Assembly (NCBI GenBank): GCA_017471925.1
Contig: JAFURM010000048.1
Span: 1-45,470, forward strand
Length of the DNA stretch: 45,470 nucleotides
Direction: 5' to 3'
Source of the DNA: Bacteroides sp.
Lineage (GTDB): Bacteria > Bacteroidota > Bacteroidia > Bacteroidales > Bacteroidaceae
In this document: piece by piece, positions 7,073 through 15,054 of the stretch
Layout of the letters: each line of letters opens with the position of its first letter
Position numbering within the stretch: position 1 is the first letter of the stretch
Notes under the pieces: generated by a model
What the model was told of the DNA's origin: nothing
Database searches by the model: none
Seen by the model: only the letters and a program-made list of their open reading frames with translations
Translations under genes and position numbers: made by a program

Positions 7073-9232
7073 ATGAAAATCAAAAAGTATTTAGTAGCGG
7101 CCTTTGCCGCATGTTTCGCCTTCAACACCGCCCAAGCGGACGAGGGCATGTGGTTGCTGCAGCTGATGAAGCAACAGAATTCCATCGACATGATGAAGAA
7201 AGCCGGTCTGAAACTGGAGGCCGACGAGATTTACAACCCCGAGGGAGTCTCCCTGAAGGATGCCGTGGGCATCTTCGGTGGCGGATGCACCGGCGAAATC
7301 ATCTCGCCCGAAGGCTTGATTCTGACCAATCACCACTGTGGCTACAGTGCCATCCAGCAACACTCCAGCGTGGAGCATGACTACCTGAAGGACGGCTTTT
7401 GGGCCATGACACGCGAGCAGGAGATACCCACTCCGGGCCTGCAGTTCCGCTTCGTACATCGCATCGTGGACATCACCGACCTGGTGAACGCCAAGATACA
7501 GTCCGGTGAGACCGACGAAGTGAAAGCCATGACCAACCGTTTCCTGAACCAGCTGGCCAAGGCCGAACTGGCCAAGAGCGACCTGAACGGCAAGCCGGGC
7601 ATCGAGGTGCGTGCACTTCCCTTCTATGCCGGCAACAAGTTCTACCTTTTTTATTATAAGGTGTACAGCGACGTGCGCATGGTGGCCGCACCTCCCTCAT
7701 CAGTAGGCAAGTTTGGCGGTGAGACCGACAACTGGATGTGGCCGCGCCACACGGGTGACTTCTCCATGTTCCGCATCTATGCCGACAAGAACGGCGAGCC
7801 TGCCAAGTACAGTGCCGACAATGTGCCCCTGAAGACTCCCAAGTATCTCTCCATATCCATCAAGGGACTGACCGACGGTGACTATGCCATGATTATGGGC
7901 TTCCCCGGCAGCACCAGCCGCTACCTGACGGTGAGCGAAGTGAAGTCACGCATGGAGGCCGAGAACGAGCCGCGCATCAACATCCGTGGTGCCCGACTGG
8001 CCGTGCTGCGCGAAGTGATGGAAGCCAGCGACAAGGTGCGCATCCAGTATGCCAGCAAGTTCGCACAGAGCAGCAACTACTGGAAAAACTCCATCGGCAT
8101 GAACAAGGCCATCCTGGACAATGACGTGCTGGGCACCAAGGCCGAGATAGAGAAACAGTTCATTGAATTTGCCAAGGGCAAGCCCGAATACGAAGGTGTA
8201 GTGGAGAAAATCAACGCTGCTGCCGAGGCTGAACAGCCCGTGCTGCGCCAGCTCATGTACTTCAACGAAGCGTTCATGCGGGCCATCGAGTTCAGGACAT
8301 CCAACCGCATCATGAAGAATCTGGAGAAGGCACTGGAAGAGAAGAACGACTCCCTGAAGGAGGCTTCACTGGCCGAACTGCAGCAGAACTTCAAAACCCT
8401 TCACAACAAGGACTACGACCACGAAGTGGACCGCAAGGTGGCCAAGGCCGTCATCGCTGCCTATGCCGAATACATCCCGGCCGAGCAGCGTCCTGCCATC
8501 TATGACATCATCAACAAGGAATTCAAGGGCGACATCAACGCCTATGTGGACGACCTCTATGACAACTCCATCGTAGCCAGCCAGGCCAACCTGGAGAAGT
8601 TCATGAAGAAGCCCACCCTGAAAGCCATCAAGAACGACCCTGCCACCCGCTACATCCGTGCCATCGGTGAGAAGTATCACGACATCATGAAGACCGGCCA
8701 GCAGTTGGAGACTACCGAACTGGAGCACAAGGCTTTCATACGCGGCCTGGGCGAAATGAAACAGCCCGTACCCTCCTACCCCGATGCCAACTTCACCATG
8801 CGCCTCACCTACGGCAACGTGAAGTCCTACAGTCCCAAGGACGGTGTGCGCTACAACTACTTCACCACCACCGACGGTATCCTGGAGAAGGAAGACCCCA
8901 CAAGCTCCGAGTTCGTGGTGCCCGCCAAACTGAAGGAACTCATCCTGAACAAGGACTTCGGACGCTATGCCATGGCCGATGGCAGTATGCCCGTCTGCTT
9001 CCTGACCACCAATGACATCACCGGCGGCAACTCCGGCTCACCCGTCATCAACGGCGAAGGCCACCTCATCGGTACAGCCTTCGACGGCAACTGGGAGTCA
9101 CTGAGCGGCGACATCAACTTCGACAACGACCTGCAACGCTGCATCGCACTGGACATCCGCTACGTGCTCTTCATCCTGGAGAAGCTGGGCGGCTGCCAGC
9201 ACCTGATTGACGAGATGACCATCATTGAATAA
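7073..9232 (+). CDS. dpp7: S46 family dipeptidyl-peptidase, DPP7-like
   Basis: Periplasmic serine exopeptidase that removes dipeptides from the N-terminus of peptides. Signal peptide [22 protein letters not shown]. The catalytic His lies in LTNHHCGY (about residues 87-88) and the nucleophile is Ser654 in GGNSGSPV. Eighteen residues after the Ser, in AFDGNW, stands Gly672. The equivalent position is Gly673 in P. gingivalis DPP7, which prefers hydrophobic/aliphatic P1 residues, and Arg in DPP11, so DPP7 specificity is expected. Length is 719 aa, as usual for S46. The frame is open far upstream, but only the start at 7073 gives a signal peptide. A second S46 gene follows after 22 bp, presumably in the same transcript. 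Such enzymes serve amino-acid-fermenting, asaccharolytic metabolism. Confidence 0.93.
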   Translation: MKIKKYLVAAFAACFAFNTAQADEGMWLLQLMKQQNSIDMMKKAGLKLEADEIYNPEGVSLKDAVGIFGGGCTGEIISPEGLILTNHHCGYSAIQQHSSVEHDYLKDGFWAMTREQEIPTPGLQFRFVHRIVDITDLVNAKIQSGETDEVKAMTNRFLNQLAKAELAKSDLNGKPGIEVRALPFYAGNKFYLFYYKVYSDVRMVAAPPSSVGKFGGETDNWMWPRHTGDFSMFRIYADKNGEPAKYSADNVPLKTPKYLSISIKGLTDGDYAMIMGFPGSTSRYLTVSEVKSRMEAENEPRINIRGARLAVLREVMEASDKVRIQYASKFAQSSNYWKNSIGMNKAILDNDVLGTKAEIEKQFIEFAKGKPEYEGVVEKINAAAEAEQPVLRQLMYFNEAFMRAIEFRTSNRIMKNLEKALEEKNDSLKEASLAELQQNFKTLHNKDYDHEVDRKVAKAVIAAYAEYIPAEQRPAIYDIINKEFKGDINAYVDDLYDNSIVASQANLEKFMKKPTLKAIKNDPATRYIRAIGEKYHDIMKTGQQLETTELEHKAFIRGLGEMKQPVPSYPDANFTMRLTYGNVKSYSPKDGVRYNYFTTTDGILEKEDPTSSEFVVPAKLKELILNKDFGRYAMADGSMPVCFLTTNDITGGNSGSPVINGEGHLIGTAFDGNWESLSGDINFDNDLQRCIALDIRYVLFILEKLGGCQHLIDEMTIIE

Positions 9233-9254
9233 TCAACGACGTTCCATCAGCACT

Positions 9255-11414
9255 ATGAAACGAACATTACTCTCCCTATTCCTGGCATCCACACTGCTCA
9301 CGGCCCACGCCGATGAGGGCATGTGGATGCTCACCGACCTGCAGAAGCAGAACGAGGTGGCCATGACCGAACTGGGACTGCTCATTCCCATCCATGAAGT
9401 CTACAACCCCGACGGCATCTCCCTGAAGGATGCCGTGGTACACTTCGGACGCGGATGTACCGGTGAAGTCATCTCGGCCGAAGGACTGGTGCTTACCAAC
9501 CACCACTGCGGCTATGGTTCCATCCAGCAGCTGAGCAGCGTGGAGCACGACTACCTGACCGACGGTTTCTGGGCCATGAGTCGTGAAGAGGAACTGCCCT
9601 GCAAGGGACTCACCATCACCTACATCGACCAGATTATGGACGTGACCGACTATGTGGAGCAACAGCTGCAGATAGACGAAGACCCGCATGGCACCAACTA
9701 CCTTTCACCCAAGTACCTATCCAAGGTGTGCGACCGCTTCCTCTCCGAGCAGGGACTGGTGCTTGAAGATGGGCATACGGCGGAACTGAAAGCCTTCTAT
9801 GGCGGTAACCGCTACTACCTCTTCCTGAAGACTACTTATAGCGACATCCGCATGGTGGGTGCACCACCCAGTTCCATCGGCAAGTTTGGTGCAGACACAG
9901 ACAACTGGATGTGGACACGCCACACGGGAGACTTCTCCCTCTTCCGCATCTATGCTGACCGAGACGGTAAGCCGGCCAAGTACAGTGCCGACAATGTTCC
10001 CCTGAAGGTGAAGAAACACCTCACCATCAGTCTCAGCGGCTACAAGAAAGAAGACTTCACCTTCGTCATGGGCTTCCCCGGACGCAACTGGCGCTACATG
10101 ATCAGTGATGAGGTGGAGGAACGCATGGAGACCACCAACTTCATGCGCCATCACGTGCGCGATGCCCGCCAACGAGTGCTCATGGAGCAGATGCTGAAAG
10201 ATGATGCCGTGCGCATACACTATGCCAGCAAGTACGCTTCCAGTGCCAACTATTGGAAGAACGCCATCGGCATGAACGAAGGGCTTGTACGCCTCCGCGT
10301 GCTGGACACCAAGCGCAAGCAGCAGGAGGAACTCCTGGAGCGTGGACGACAGACGGGCGACAGCAGCTATCAGCAGGCTTTCAACCAGATTCGTCACATC
10401 GTGACCCAGCGACGTTCGGCACTCTATCATCAGCAGGCCATCCAGGAAGCCCTGGTCACGGCACTCGACTTCATGGCTATCCCCTCCACCGCCGCACTGA
10501 CCAAGGCCCTGAAGGAGAAAGACAAGGCAAAGATTGCCGAAGAAACGGAAAAGCTGAAGAAGGCGGCTGACAGATATTTCGCCTCCATCCCCCACCCCGA
10601 AGTGGAACGCCTGGTAGGCAAGGAGATGATGCGCACCTACATGCAATACATCCCCCGCGAAGAGCGTATCGGCATCTGCCAGGTAATAGAGAGCCGATTC
10701 AAGGGTGACAGTGACAAGTTCATCGACGCCTGCTTCGACTACTCCATCTTCGGCAGCCGGGAGAACTTTGACAAGTTCATCGCCAAGCCCAAGCTCTACA
10801 AGCTGAACAGCGATTGGATGGTGCTCTTCAAGTACTCCATCACCGACGGACTTATGAAAACGGCCATCACTATGTCCCAGTACAACAAGTCCTACAACGC
10901 TGCCCACAAGACCTGGGTGCGCGGCATGATGGAACTGAAGCAATCCAAGGGACAGCCCATCTATCCCGATGCCAACTCCACACTGCGCCTCACCTATGGC
11001 ACCGTGCAGCCCTACTCTCCTGCCGACGGCATCGACTATGAATACTACACCACGCTGAAGGGTGTGATGGAAAAGGAAGACCCCGATAACTGGGAATTCG
11101 TTGTGCCGGAGAAGCTGAAGCAACTCTATCGCACCAAGAACTACGGACGCTATGCTCTGCCAAACGGTGAAATGCCGGTGAACTTCATCGTGAACACCGA
11201 CAACACCGGAGGCAACAGCGGCTCGCCCGTCTTCAATGCCAAGGGACAACTCATCGGAACAGGCTTCGACCGCAACTACGAAGGACTGACCGGAGACATC
11301 GCCTTCCGTCCCTCTTCACAGCGTGCCATTTGTGTAGACATCCGCTACACCTTATTTATTATAGAGAAGTACGCAGGCGCCAAGCACATCATCGATGAGC
11401 TGACGATAGAATAA
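9255..11414 (+). CDS. dpp11: S46 family dipeptidyl-peptidase, DPP11-like (Asp/Glu-specific)
   Basis: Paralogue of the preceding gene with the same architecture: signal peptide ending ...LTAHA, catalytic His in LTNHHCGY, nucleophile Ser655 in GGNSGSPV, total 719 aa. The S1-subsite residue 18 positions after the Ser is Arg673 (GFDRNY). In P. gingivalis DPP11 this Arg673 binds acidic P1 side chains, and even the numbering coincides. The pair therefore covers hydrophobic and acidic dipeptides. The ATG at 9255 is chosen because it starts the signal peptide. It is 22 bp from the upstream stop. A strong hairpin follows the gene. Confidence 0.93.
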   Translation: MKRTLLSLFLASTLLTAHADEGMWMLTDLQKQNEVAMTELGLLIPIHEVYNPDGISLKDAVVHFGRGCTGEVISAEGLVLTNHHCGYGSIQQLSSVEHDYLTDGFWAMSREEELPCKGLTITYIDQIMDVTDYVEQQLQIDEDPHGTNYLSPKYLSKVCDRFLSEQGLVLEDGHTAELKAFYGGNRYYLFLKTTYSDIRMVGAPPSSIGKFGADTDNWMWTRHTGDFSLFRIYADRDGKPAKYSADNVPLKVKKHLTISLSGYKKEDFTFVMGFPGRNWRYMISDEVEERMETTNFMRHHVRDARQRVLMEQMLKDDAVRIHYASKYASSANYWKNAIGMNEGLVRLRVLDTKRKQQEELLERGRQTGDSSYQQAFNQIRHIVTQRRSALYHQQAIQEALVTALDFMAIPSTAALTKALKEKDKAKIAEETEKLKKAADRYFASIPHPEVERLVGKEMMRTYMQYIPREERIGICQVIESRFKGDSDKFIDACFDYSIFGSRENFDKFIAKPKLYKLNSDWMVLFKYSITDGLMKTAITMSQYNKSYNAAHKTWVRGMMELKQSKGQPIYPDANSTLRLTYGTVQPYSPADGIDYEYYTTLKGVMEKEDPDNWEFVVPEKLKQLYRTKNYGRYALPNGEMPVNFIVNTDNTGGNSGSPVFNAKGQLIGTGFDRNYEGLTGDIAFRPSSQRAICVDIRYTLFIIEKYAGAKHIIDELTIE

Positions 11415-11441
11415 AAGTTGAAGAGGCAGTGCCACATAATA

Positions 11442-11507
11442 TTAGGCACGGATTACACGGACTTTCACGGGAGTAAAACCCGTTTCATCCGTGTAATCCG
11501 TGCCTAA
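11442..11507. terminator. Long hairpin after dpp11; dispersed-type inverted repeat
   Basis: Perfect 20-bp inverted repeat (11442-11461 and 11488-11507, arm ttaggcacggattacacgga) enclosing a second small stem (cacggg / cccgt). It lies between two convergent genes (stops at 11414 and 11534), so it can terminate both. The 'ggattacacgga' wording recurs, in variant form, in the hairpin at 13568-13638. Confidence 0.75.
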
Positions 11508-11533
11508 AATGTATTCAAGTCCCTTATCAAGAC

Positions 11534-12523
11534 TTAAAGTTTTCCCAGAATCTTGTCCATCACCCAGTTAGTAAGTGTGGCACTTTCACCGTCGCAGCCG
11601 CAGACACTCTTGCCCAGCAGATGGTCCACCACGGCCTGAATCAAAGGCTGTTGCACATAGGTAGGATTCTCCACCATTATCTCCTCGCGCCCGCGCTCCG
11701 TGTGCAAGGCAATGGGGTCATAGGTGTAGACCGAAAAGCAAATCATCCCCTTGTCTCCGATAATCTCTATGCGGTCCTCACGTGCCGACTCATGAGCCAC
11801 GAAGCACCAGGAGCCGCTACCCACCAGTCCGTTCTCAAACTGGAAACAGGCACTCAGCGTATCCTCGGCCGCATACAGTTTGCCGCGGTTGCTCTTATAT
11901 CCGCTGGCCTCCAGAATACAACCGAACATCTCCTGCAACAGGTCAATCTGATGGGGAGCCAAGTCATAGAAATAACCACCTCCTGAAATATCGGGCTGCA
12001 CACGCCAGGGCAGGCTCGACTTGTTATAGTCCAGGTCGCGTGGCGGCTGGGCAAAACGTACCTGCAAGTTGATGACACGTCCAATGGCCCCCTCCTCTAC
12101 CAACTGCTTCACCTTTTGGAAATAAGGCAGGTAGCGGCGATAGTAAGCCACAAAGCAGGGCACACCCGTTTCGTGGGAGACACGGTTGATGCGGCAACAA
12201 TCTTCATAGGTCACAGCCATAGGCTTCTCTATGTAAACAGGTTTACCGGCCTTCATGGCCATAATGGCATATGTAGCGTGGGAAGAAGGCGGAGTGGCAA
12301 TGTAGACCGCATTCACCTCGGCATCATTCACCAGTTGCTGGGCATCGTCATACCACTTGGCAATACCACGCTCACGGGCATAGGTCTGCGCCTTCTGCAG
12401 GTCACGGCTCATCACAGCCACCACCTCCGAGTTCTCAATCTTCTGGAAGGCAGGCCCGCTCTTGTACTTGGTCACCTCACCGCAGCCGATGAATCCCCAC
12501 CTGATTATCTTGTCGTTGTCCAT
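11534..12523 (-). CDS. Gfo/Idh/MocA family oxidoreductase
   Basis: NAD(P)-dependent oxidoreductase, probably acting on a sugar or inositol-like substrate. The N-terminal Rossmann fold has WGFIGCGEVT. The family lysine motif is EKPMAVTYEDC (about residue 100), and the second-domain motif GGGYFYDLAPHQIDLL contains the usual catalytic Asp-x3-His. At 329 aa it is standard length with no signal peptide, so cytoplasmic. It starts 6 bp after the S4 RNA-binding gene and is probably co-transcribed with it and pth. No sugar-specific genes adjoin it, so the substrate cannot be inferred. Confidence 0.88.
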   Translation of the reverse strand: MDNDKIIRWGFIGCGEVTKYKSGPAFQKIENSEVVAVMSRDLQKAQTYARERGIAKWYDDAQQLVNDAEVNAVYIATPPSSHATYAIMAMKAGKPVYIEKPMAVTYEDCCRINRVSHETGVPCFVAYYRRYLPYFQKVKQLVEEGAIGRVINLQVRFAQPPRDLDYNKSSLPWRVQPDISGGGYFYDLAPHQIDLLQEMFGCILEASGYKSNRGKLYAAEDTLSACFQFENGLVGSGSWCFVAHESAREDRIEIIGDKGMICFSVYTYDPIALHTERGREEIMVENPTYVQQPLIQAVVDHLLGKSVCGCDGESATLTNWVMDKILGKL

Positions 12524-12529
12524 ACCGCG

Positions 12530-12958
12530 TCACTCCTCCTCATCATCGTCAAAGTCAAAATCGAAATCCGCATCATCCATGAACTGAGGTGCGGTGAACT
12601 CTTCCAGGTCGCGGCGGTCCTTCTTCGTAGGCCGTCCGGTACCCTTGGCACGGTTCACGAAACCACTGATGCGGCTCATCTCCAGCAGTTCATACTGGTC
12701 GGGAGTCGTGACATTCTCCATCACCTCGGGCAGCAGCTTCGCCCCTACCCGCTTCTCTATGGCCTGCAACACCTTGAACGACCAAGTCACGGGCGGTTTG
12801 CGCACCTGCACCACGTCACCCGGCTTCACCGTTCGTGAAGCCTTGGCTTGTGCACCATTGATACATACACGCCCCTTCTTGCAAGCCTCGGCCGCAATGG
12901 TGCGTGTCTTGAAAATGCGGGCAGCCCACATCCACTTGTCAATTCTTGCTTCGCCCAT
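12530..12958 (-). CDS. hslR: S4-domain RNA-binding protein, Hsp15-like
   Basis: Small protein with an N-terminal S4 RNA-binding domain (ARIDKWMWAARIFKTRTIAAEACKKGRVCING, then VKPGDVVQVRK), as in E. coli Hsp15, which binds free 50S subunits carrying nascent chains. It continues with a basic segment (GTGRPTKKDRRDLEEF) and a very acidic tail (DDADFDFDFDDDEEE). The ATG at 12958 is preferred; an in-frame GTG at 12964 overlaps the pth stop. Only 2 bp separate it from the pth stop codon, so translational coupling is likely. Its neighbours pth and L25 fit a role in stalled-ribosome or nascent-chain handling. Confidence 0.85.
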   Translation of the reverse strand: MGEARIDKWMWAARIFKTRTIAAEACKKGRVCINGAQAKASRTVKPGDVVQVRKPPVTWSFKVLQAIEKRVGAKLLPEVMENVTTPDQYELLEMSRISGFVNRAKGTGRPTKKDRRDLEEFTAPQFMDDADFDFDFDDDEEE

Positions 12959-12960
12959 CT

Positions 12961-13524
12961 TCACCTCTTGTTATATTGGTTCATCGTAATGTTGATGCCG
13001 GCCAGGCAGAAACTCTTCACAATCTCCCCAGCCACCTCTATACGCTGCGGCATGAGTTTCATGTCGTCCTCCGTAAAGTGTCCCAGCACATAGTCAATCT
13101 GTGTTCCGCGCGGAAAGTCATTGCCGATACCAAAGCGCAACCGGGCATAGTTCTGCGTGCCCAGTGTGGCAGCGATATGCTTCAGGCCGTTGTGTCCGGC
13201 ATCGCTTCCCTTCCCCTTCAACCGCAAGGCACCGAAAGGCAGAGCCAAGTCGTCCACCACCACCAGCAGGTTCTCCAAGGGAATGTTCTCCTTCTGCATC
13301 CAATAGCGCACGGCATTTCCACTGAGATTCATGAAGGTGGAAGGCTTCAGCAGCAGCAGTTGGCGTCCCTTGACCGAAAGCGTCGTGGTAAATCCATACC
13401 TGCCGTCACGGAAAGAGACCCCGGCCGCCTTGGCCAGTTCATCCACTACCATAAAGCCGATATTATGCCGCGTCTCATGATACTCGGGGCCGATATTCCC
13501 CAATCCTACAATCAGATACTTCAT
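12961..13524 (-). CDS. pth: Peptidyl-tRNA hydrolase
   Basis: Hydrolyses peptidyl-tRNA released from stalled ribosomes. The family signature opens the protein: [22 protein letters not shown], containing the Asn and catalytic His. The lid region FMNLSGNAV and the [11 protein letters not shown] motif ([15 protein letters not shown]) follow. At 187 aa it is normal length. It lies downstream of L25 (rplY) on the same strand, an order I recall in Bacteroidota. Confidence 0.95.
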   Translation of the reverse strand: MKYLIVGLGNIGPEYHETRHNIGFMVVDELAKAAGVSFRDGRYGFTTTLSVKGRQLLLLKPSTFMNLSGNAVRYWMQKENIPLENLLVVVDDLALPFGALRLKGKGSDAGHNGLKHIAATLGTQNYARLRFGIGNDFPRGTQIDYVLGHFTEDDMKLMPQRIEVAGEIVKSFCLAGINITMNQYNKR

Positions 13525-13567
13525 TTCTTAGAAAATTGATGTTGAAAGTCCCCCAAACAATAAAAAA

Positions 13568-13638
13568 GGAGACGCCGATTATCGCAGTCGCGGATTGCCT
13601 GAATTTGCATCTGCGTATCTGCGTTAATCCGCGTCTCC
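13568..13638 (-). terminator. Hairpin between L25 and pth
   Basis: A 13-bp stem with one mismatch (13568-13580 and 13626-13638, ggagacgc-ggatt type). A run of A on the plus strand (13562-13567) becomes a T-run downstream of the hairpin on the minus strand. It fits a terminator or attenuator after rplY, which could separate L25 expression from pth. Confidence 0.6.
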
Positions 13639-13661
13639 GTCACTCTATGTATGAGCCTATA

Positions 13662-14252
13662 TTATTTTGCGGCAGCGGCAGCAGCACCTCTTGCGGCACG
13701 TGTCAGCTTCACTGCACATACAACGGCTTCCTTAGCATTCAGCAGTTCCAAGCCCTCATAGCTCAACTCACCAACCTTGACAGTCTTGCCCAGTCCCAGG
13801 TGAGAAACGTTGATAATCAGTTTCTCGGGGATAGCTGTGTAGAGAGCCTTCACTTTCAGCTTGCGGATTTGCAGTGCCAGCTTACCACCGGCCTTCACAC
13901 CTTCTGCCAAGCCTTCCAACTGTACAGGTACCTCCATAACGATGGGCTTCTCTTCGTTGATTTGGTAGAAGTCTACGTGCAGGATAGTATCCTTCACGGG
14001 GTGGAACTGGATATCCTTCATGATGGCCTTCACCTGCTTGTCATCTACGGTGAGGTTCACCACGTGAATGTGGGGAGTGTATACCAGTCCGCGCAGAGCG
14101 TCTGCAGTCACGGTGAAGTGAACATTTTCGCCACCGCCATACAGTACGCAGGGTACACCGTTGTCTTTACGAATAGCCTTCAGGGCTCTTGCCTGTTCCG
14201 AAGAACGTTCTGCAATTGTTCTTGCAGTTCCTTTCAAATCGAATGTCTTCAT
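13662..14252 (-). CDS. rplY: 50S ribosomal protein L25/general stress protein Ctc
   Basis: 5S rRNA-binding ribosomal protein of the long (CTC/TL5) type: an N-terminal L25 domain (LKGTARTIAERSSEQARALKAIRKDNGVPCVLYGG) and a C-terminal beta domain (VPVQLEGLAEGVKAGGKLALQIRKLKVKALYTAIPEKLIINVSHL). The C-terminus ends in Ala-rich RAARGAAAAAAK. At 196 aa it is typical. A good promoter lies about 115 bp upstream, leaving a leader long enough for regulation. Confidence 0.95.
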   Translation of the reverse strand: MKTFDLKGTARTIAERSSEQARALKAIRKDNGVPCVLYGGGENVHFTVTADALRGLVYTPHIHVVNLTVDDKQVKAIMKDIQFHPVKDTILHVDFYQINEEKPIVMEVPVQLEGLAEGVKAGGKLALQIRKLKVKALYTAIPEKLIINVSHLGLGKTVKVGELSYEGLELLNAKEAVVCAVKLTRAARGAAAAAAK

Positions 14253-14366
14253 TGTTCTGAAAAATTTTGTGTTACTCTAAAATTAAGTTTCTTTTGTGCT
14301 TAATCTACCATCACACACATGCCTTACCCATTCAGGCCGACACGATGTTTTGCCAAAAAAGCGGCG

Positions 14367-14398
14367 CAAAGGTACACATACTTTTTGAAACAAGCAAA
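14367..14398 (-). promoter_or_regulatory. Promoter of rplY
   Basis: On the minus strand, -33 TTTG (14398-14395) and -7 TACCTTTG (14374-14367) with a 20-nt spacer. The leader to the start codon is about 105 nt. Confidence 0.75.
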
Positions 14399-14477
14399 TA
14401 ATTCCAATCATTAGTGGCATATTCAACGTCCGCCAGCCCGATAAATCTTCCTTTTCCCACGGAAGCATACAGCTCAA

Positions 14478-14675
14478 TTTATTTTACATAAGCAAGTATC
14501 CATTCCACATCTTAAGCCATACCACAAGTACAGACTTTTTACCTCAGCAACAAGGTTTATAACAGCCTAATAATCAACACATTACAAAATCACTTAATAA
14601 ACGTCCAGTTTCTCACTGGCAATCGGGCGATTGCCAGTGAGAAACACCCCGATTGCCAGTGAGAAAATTTTGCTG
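14478..14675 (+). repeat. Dispersed ~195-bp element, copy 1: conserved flank plus 3-unit inverted array
   Basis: From 14478 (ttattttacat...) to about 14675 the sequence is recognisably homologous to 43731-43925. Shared blocks include cacatcttaagcc, aacaaggtttataaca, taataatcaa, cacttaataa and cgtcc. It ends in a cluster of three copies of cgattgccagtgagaaa: one inverted at 14609-14625, two direct at 14628-14644 and 14650-14666, the direct pair spaced 22 bp. The first two form a perfect 17-bp palindrome with a GG centre. No coding frame. It sits about 80 bp upstream of the rplY promoter. Confidence 0.85.
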
Positions 14676-14808
14676 TCACAAAAGCAGAATACACTCATAT
14701 TATCCACTTACCCACAAAACAATACAATTATTTATACAATATCACAAACAATCCCAATCTGTTTAAGATACTTTTTTTGAGGCACCTTTGAGCTGTGAGC
14801 GTACAAGC
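14676..14808. other. AT-rich intergenic stretch, no gene seen
   Basis: Nothing coding is convincing. A -7-like hexamer without its TA (cacctttg, 14783-14790) precedes the hairpin at 14809. A short transcript of about 50 nt ending at that hairpin is conceivable but unsupported. Confidence 0.4.
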
Positions 14809-14847
14809 AAAAGGAGGACATATCGCAGACGGACATATCCTCCTTTT
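14809..14847. terminator. Terminator-like hairpin
   Basis: A 16-bp imperfect stem (14809-14824 aaaaggaggacatatc; 14832-14847) with two internal mismatches and a T-run at 14844-14848. The A-run at the left end makes it usable by minus-strand transcripts, so it may be a back-up terminator for gdhA. Confidence 0.55.
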
Positions 14848-14865
14848 TATACTATGGCTACTCTA

Positions 14866-15039
14866 AGAGTCTGTTTTGAATTTATTCCATTCTTTTATTA
14901 TTCGCTTTCCATGAGTCTCTTTTCGGCTCTTCTGCCCGTTCTTTCTCGTCACATAGCCCGCTATGCCCCTTGAAAGAACAAACAAAATATCTCGAAAAGA
15001 CTCCTCATAAAAAGGCGGAATAAATTCAAAACAGACTCT
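14866..15039 (+). repeat. Dispersed palindromic element, copy A (complete, 174 bp)
   Basis: Bounded by perfect 22-bp terminal inverted repeats (14866-14887 agagtctgttttgaatttat..., and 15018-15039). Most of the interior is also an imperfect palindrome (gagtctcttttcggc ... ctcgaaaagactc; ccgttctttctcg ... ctttgaaagaac), so the whole unit could fold as one long hairpin. It lies 15 bp after the gdhA stop codon. The short frame at 14788-14973 lies over it and is not a gene. See copy B (23594-23756) and partial copies C (24595-24653) and D (3122-3165). Confidence 0.85.
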
Positions 15040-15054
15040 AAAATAATCTTTCGC

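Noticed and set aside
9717-11249. 510-codon open frame antisense to the DPP11-like gene
   Set aside because: Shadow of a well supported peptidase gene; His/Val/Gly-rich composition is typical of reverse-complement artefacts.
14609-14666. CRISPR array
   Set aside because: Only three units, one of them inverted, with 2-5 bp between units; no cas genes in the window.
14788-14973. 61-codon frame between the hairpin and gdhA
   Set aside because: It runs across the palindromic repeat element and encodes low-quality hydrophobic sequence; the repeat explains it.
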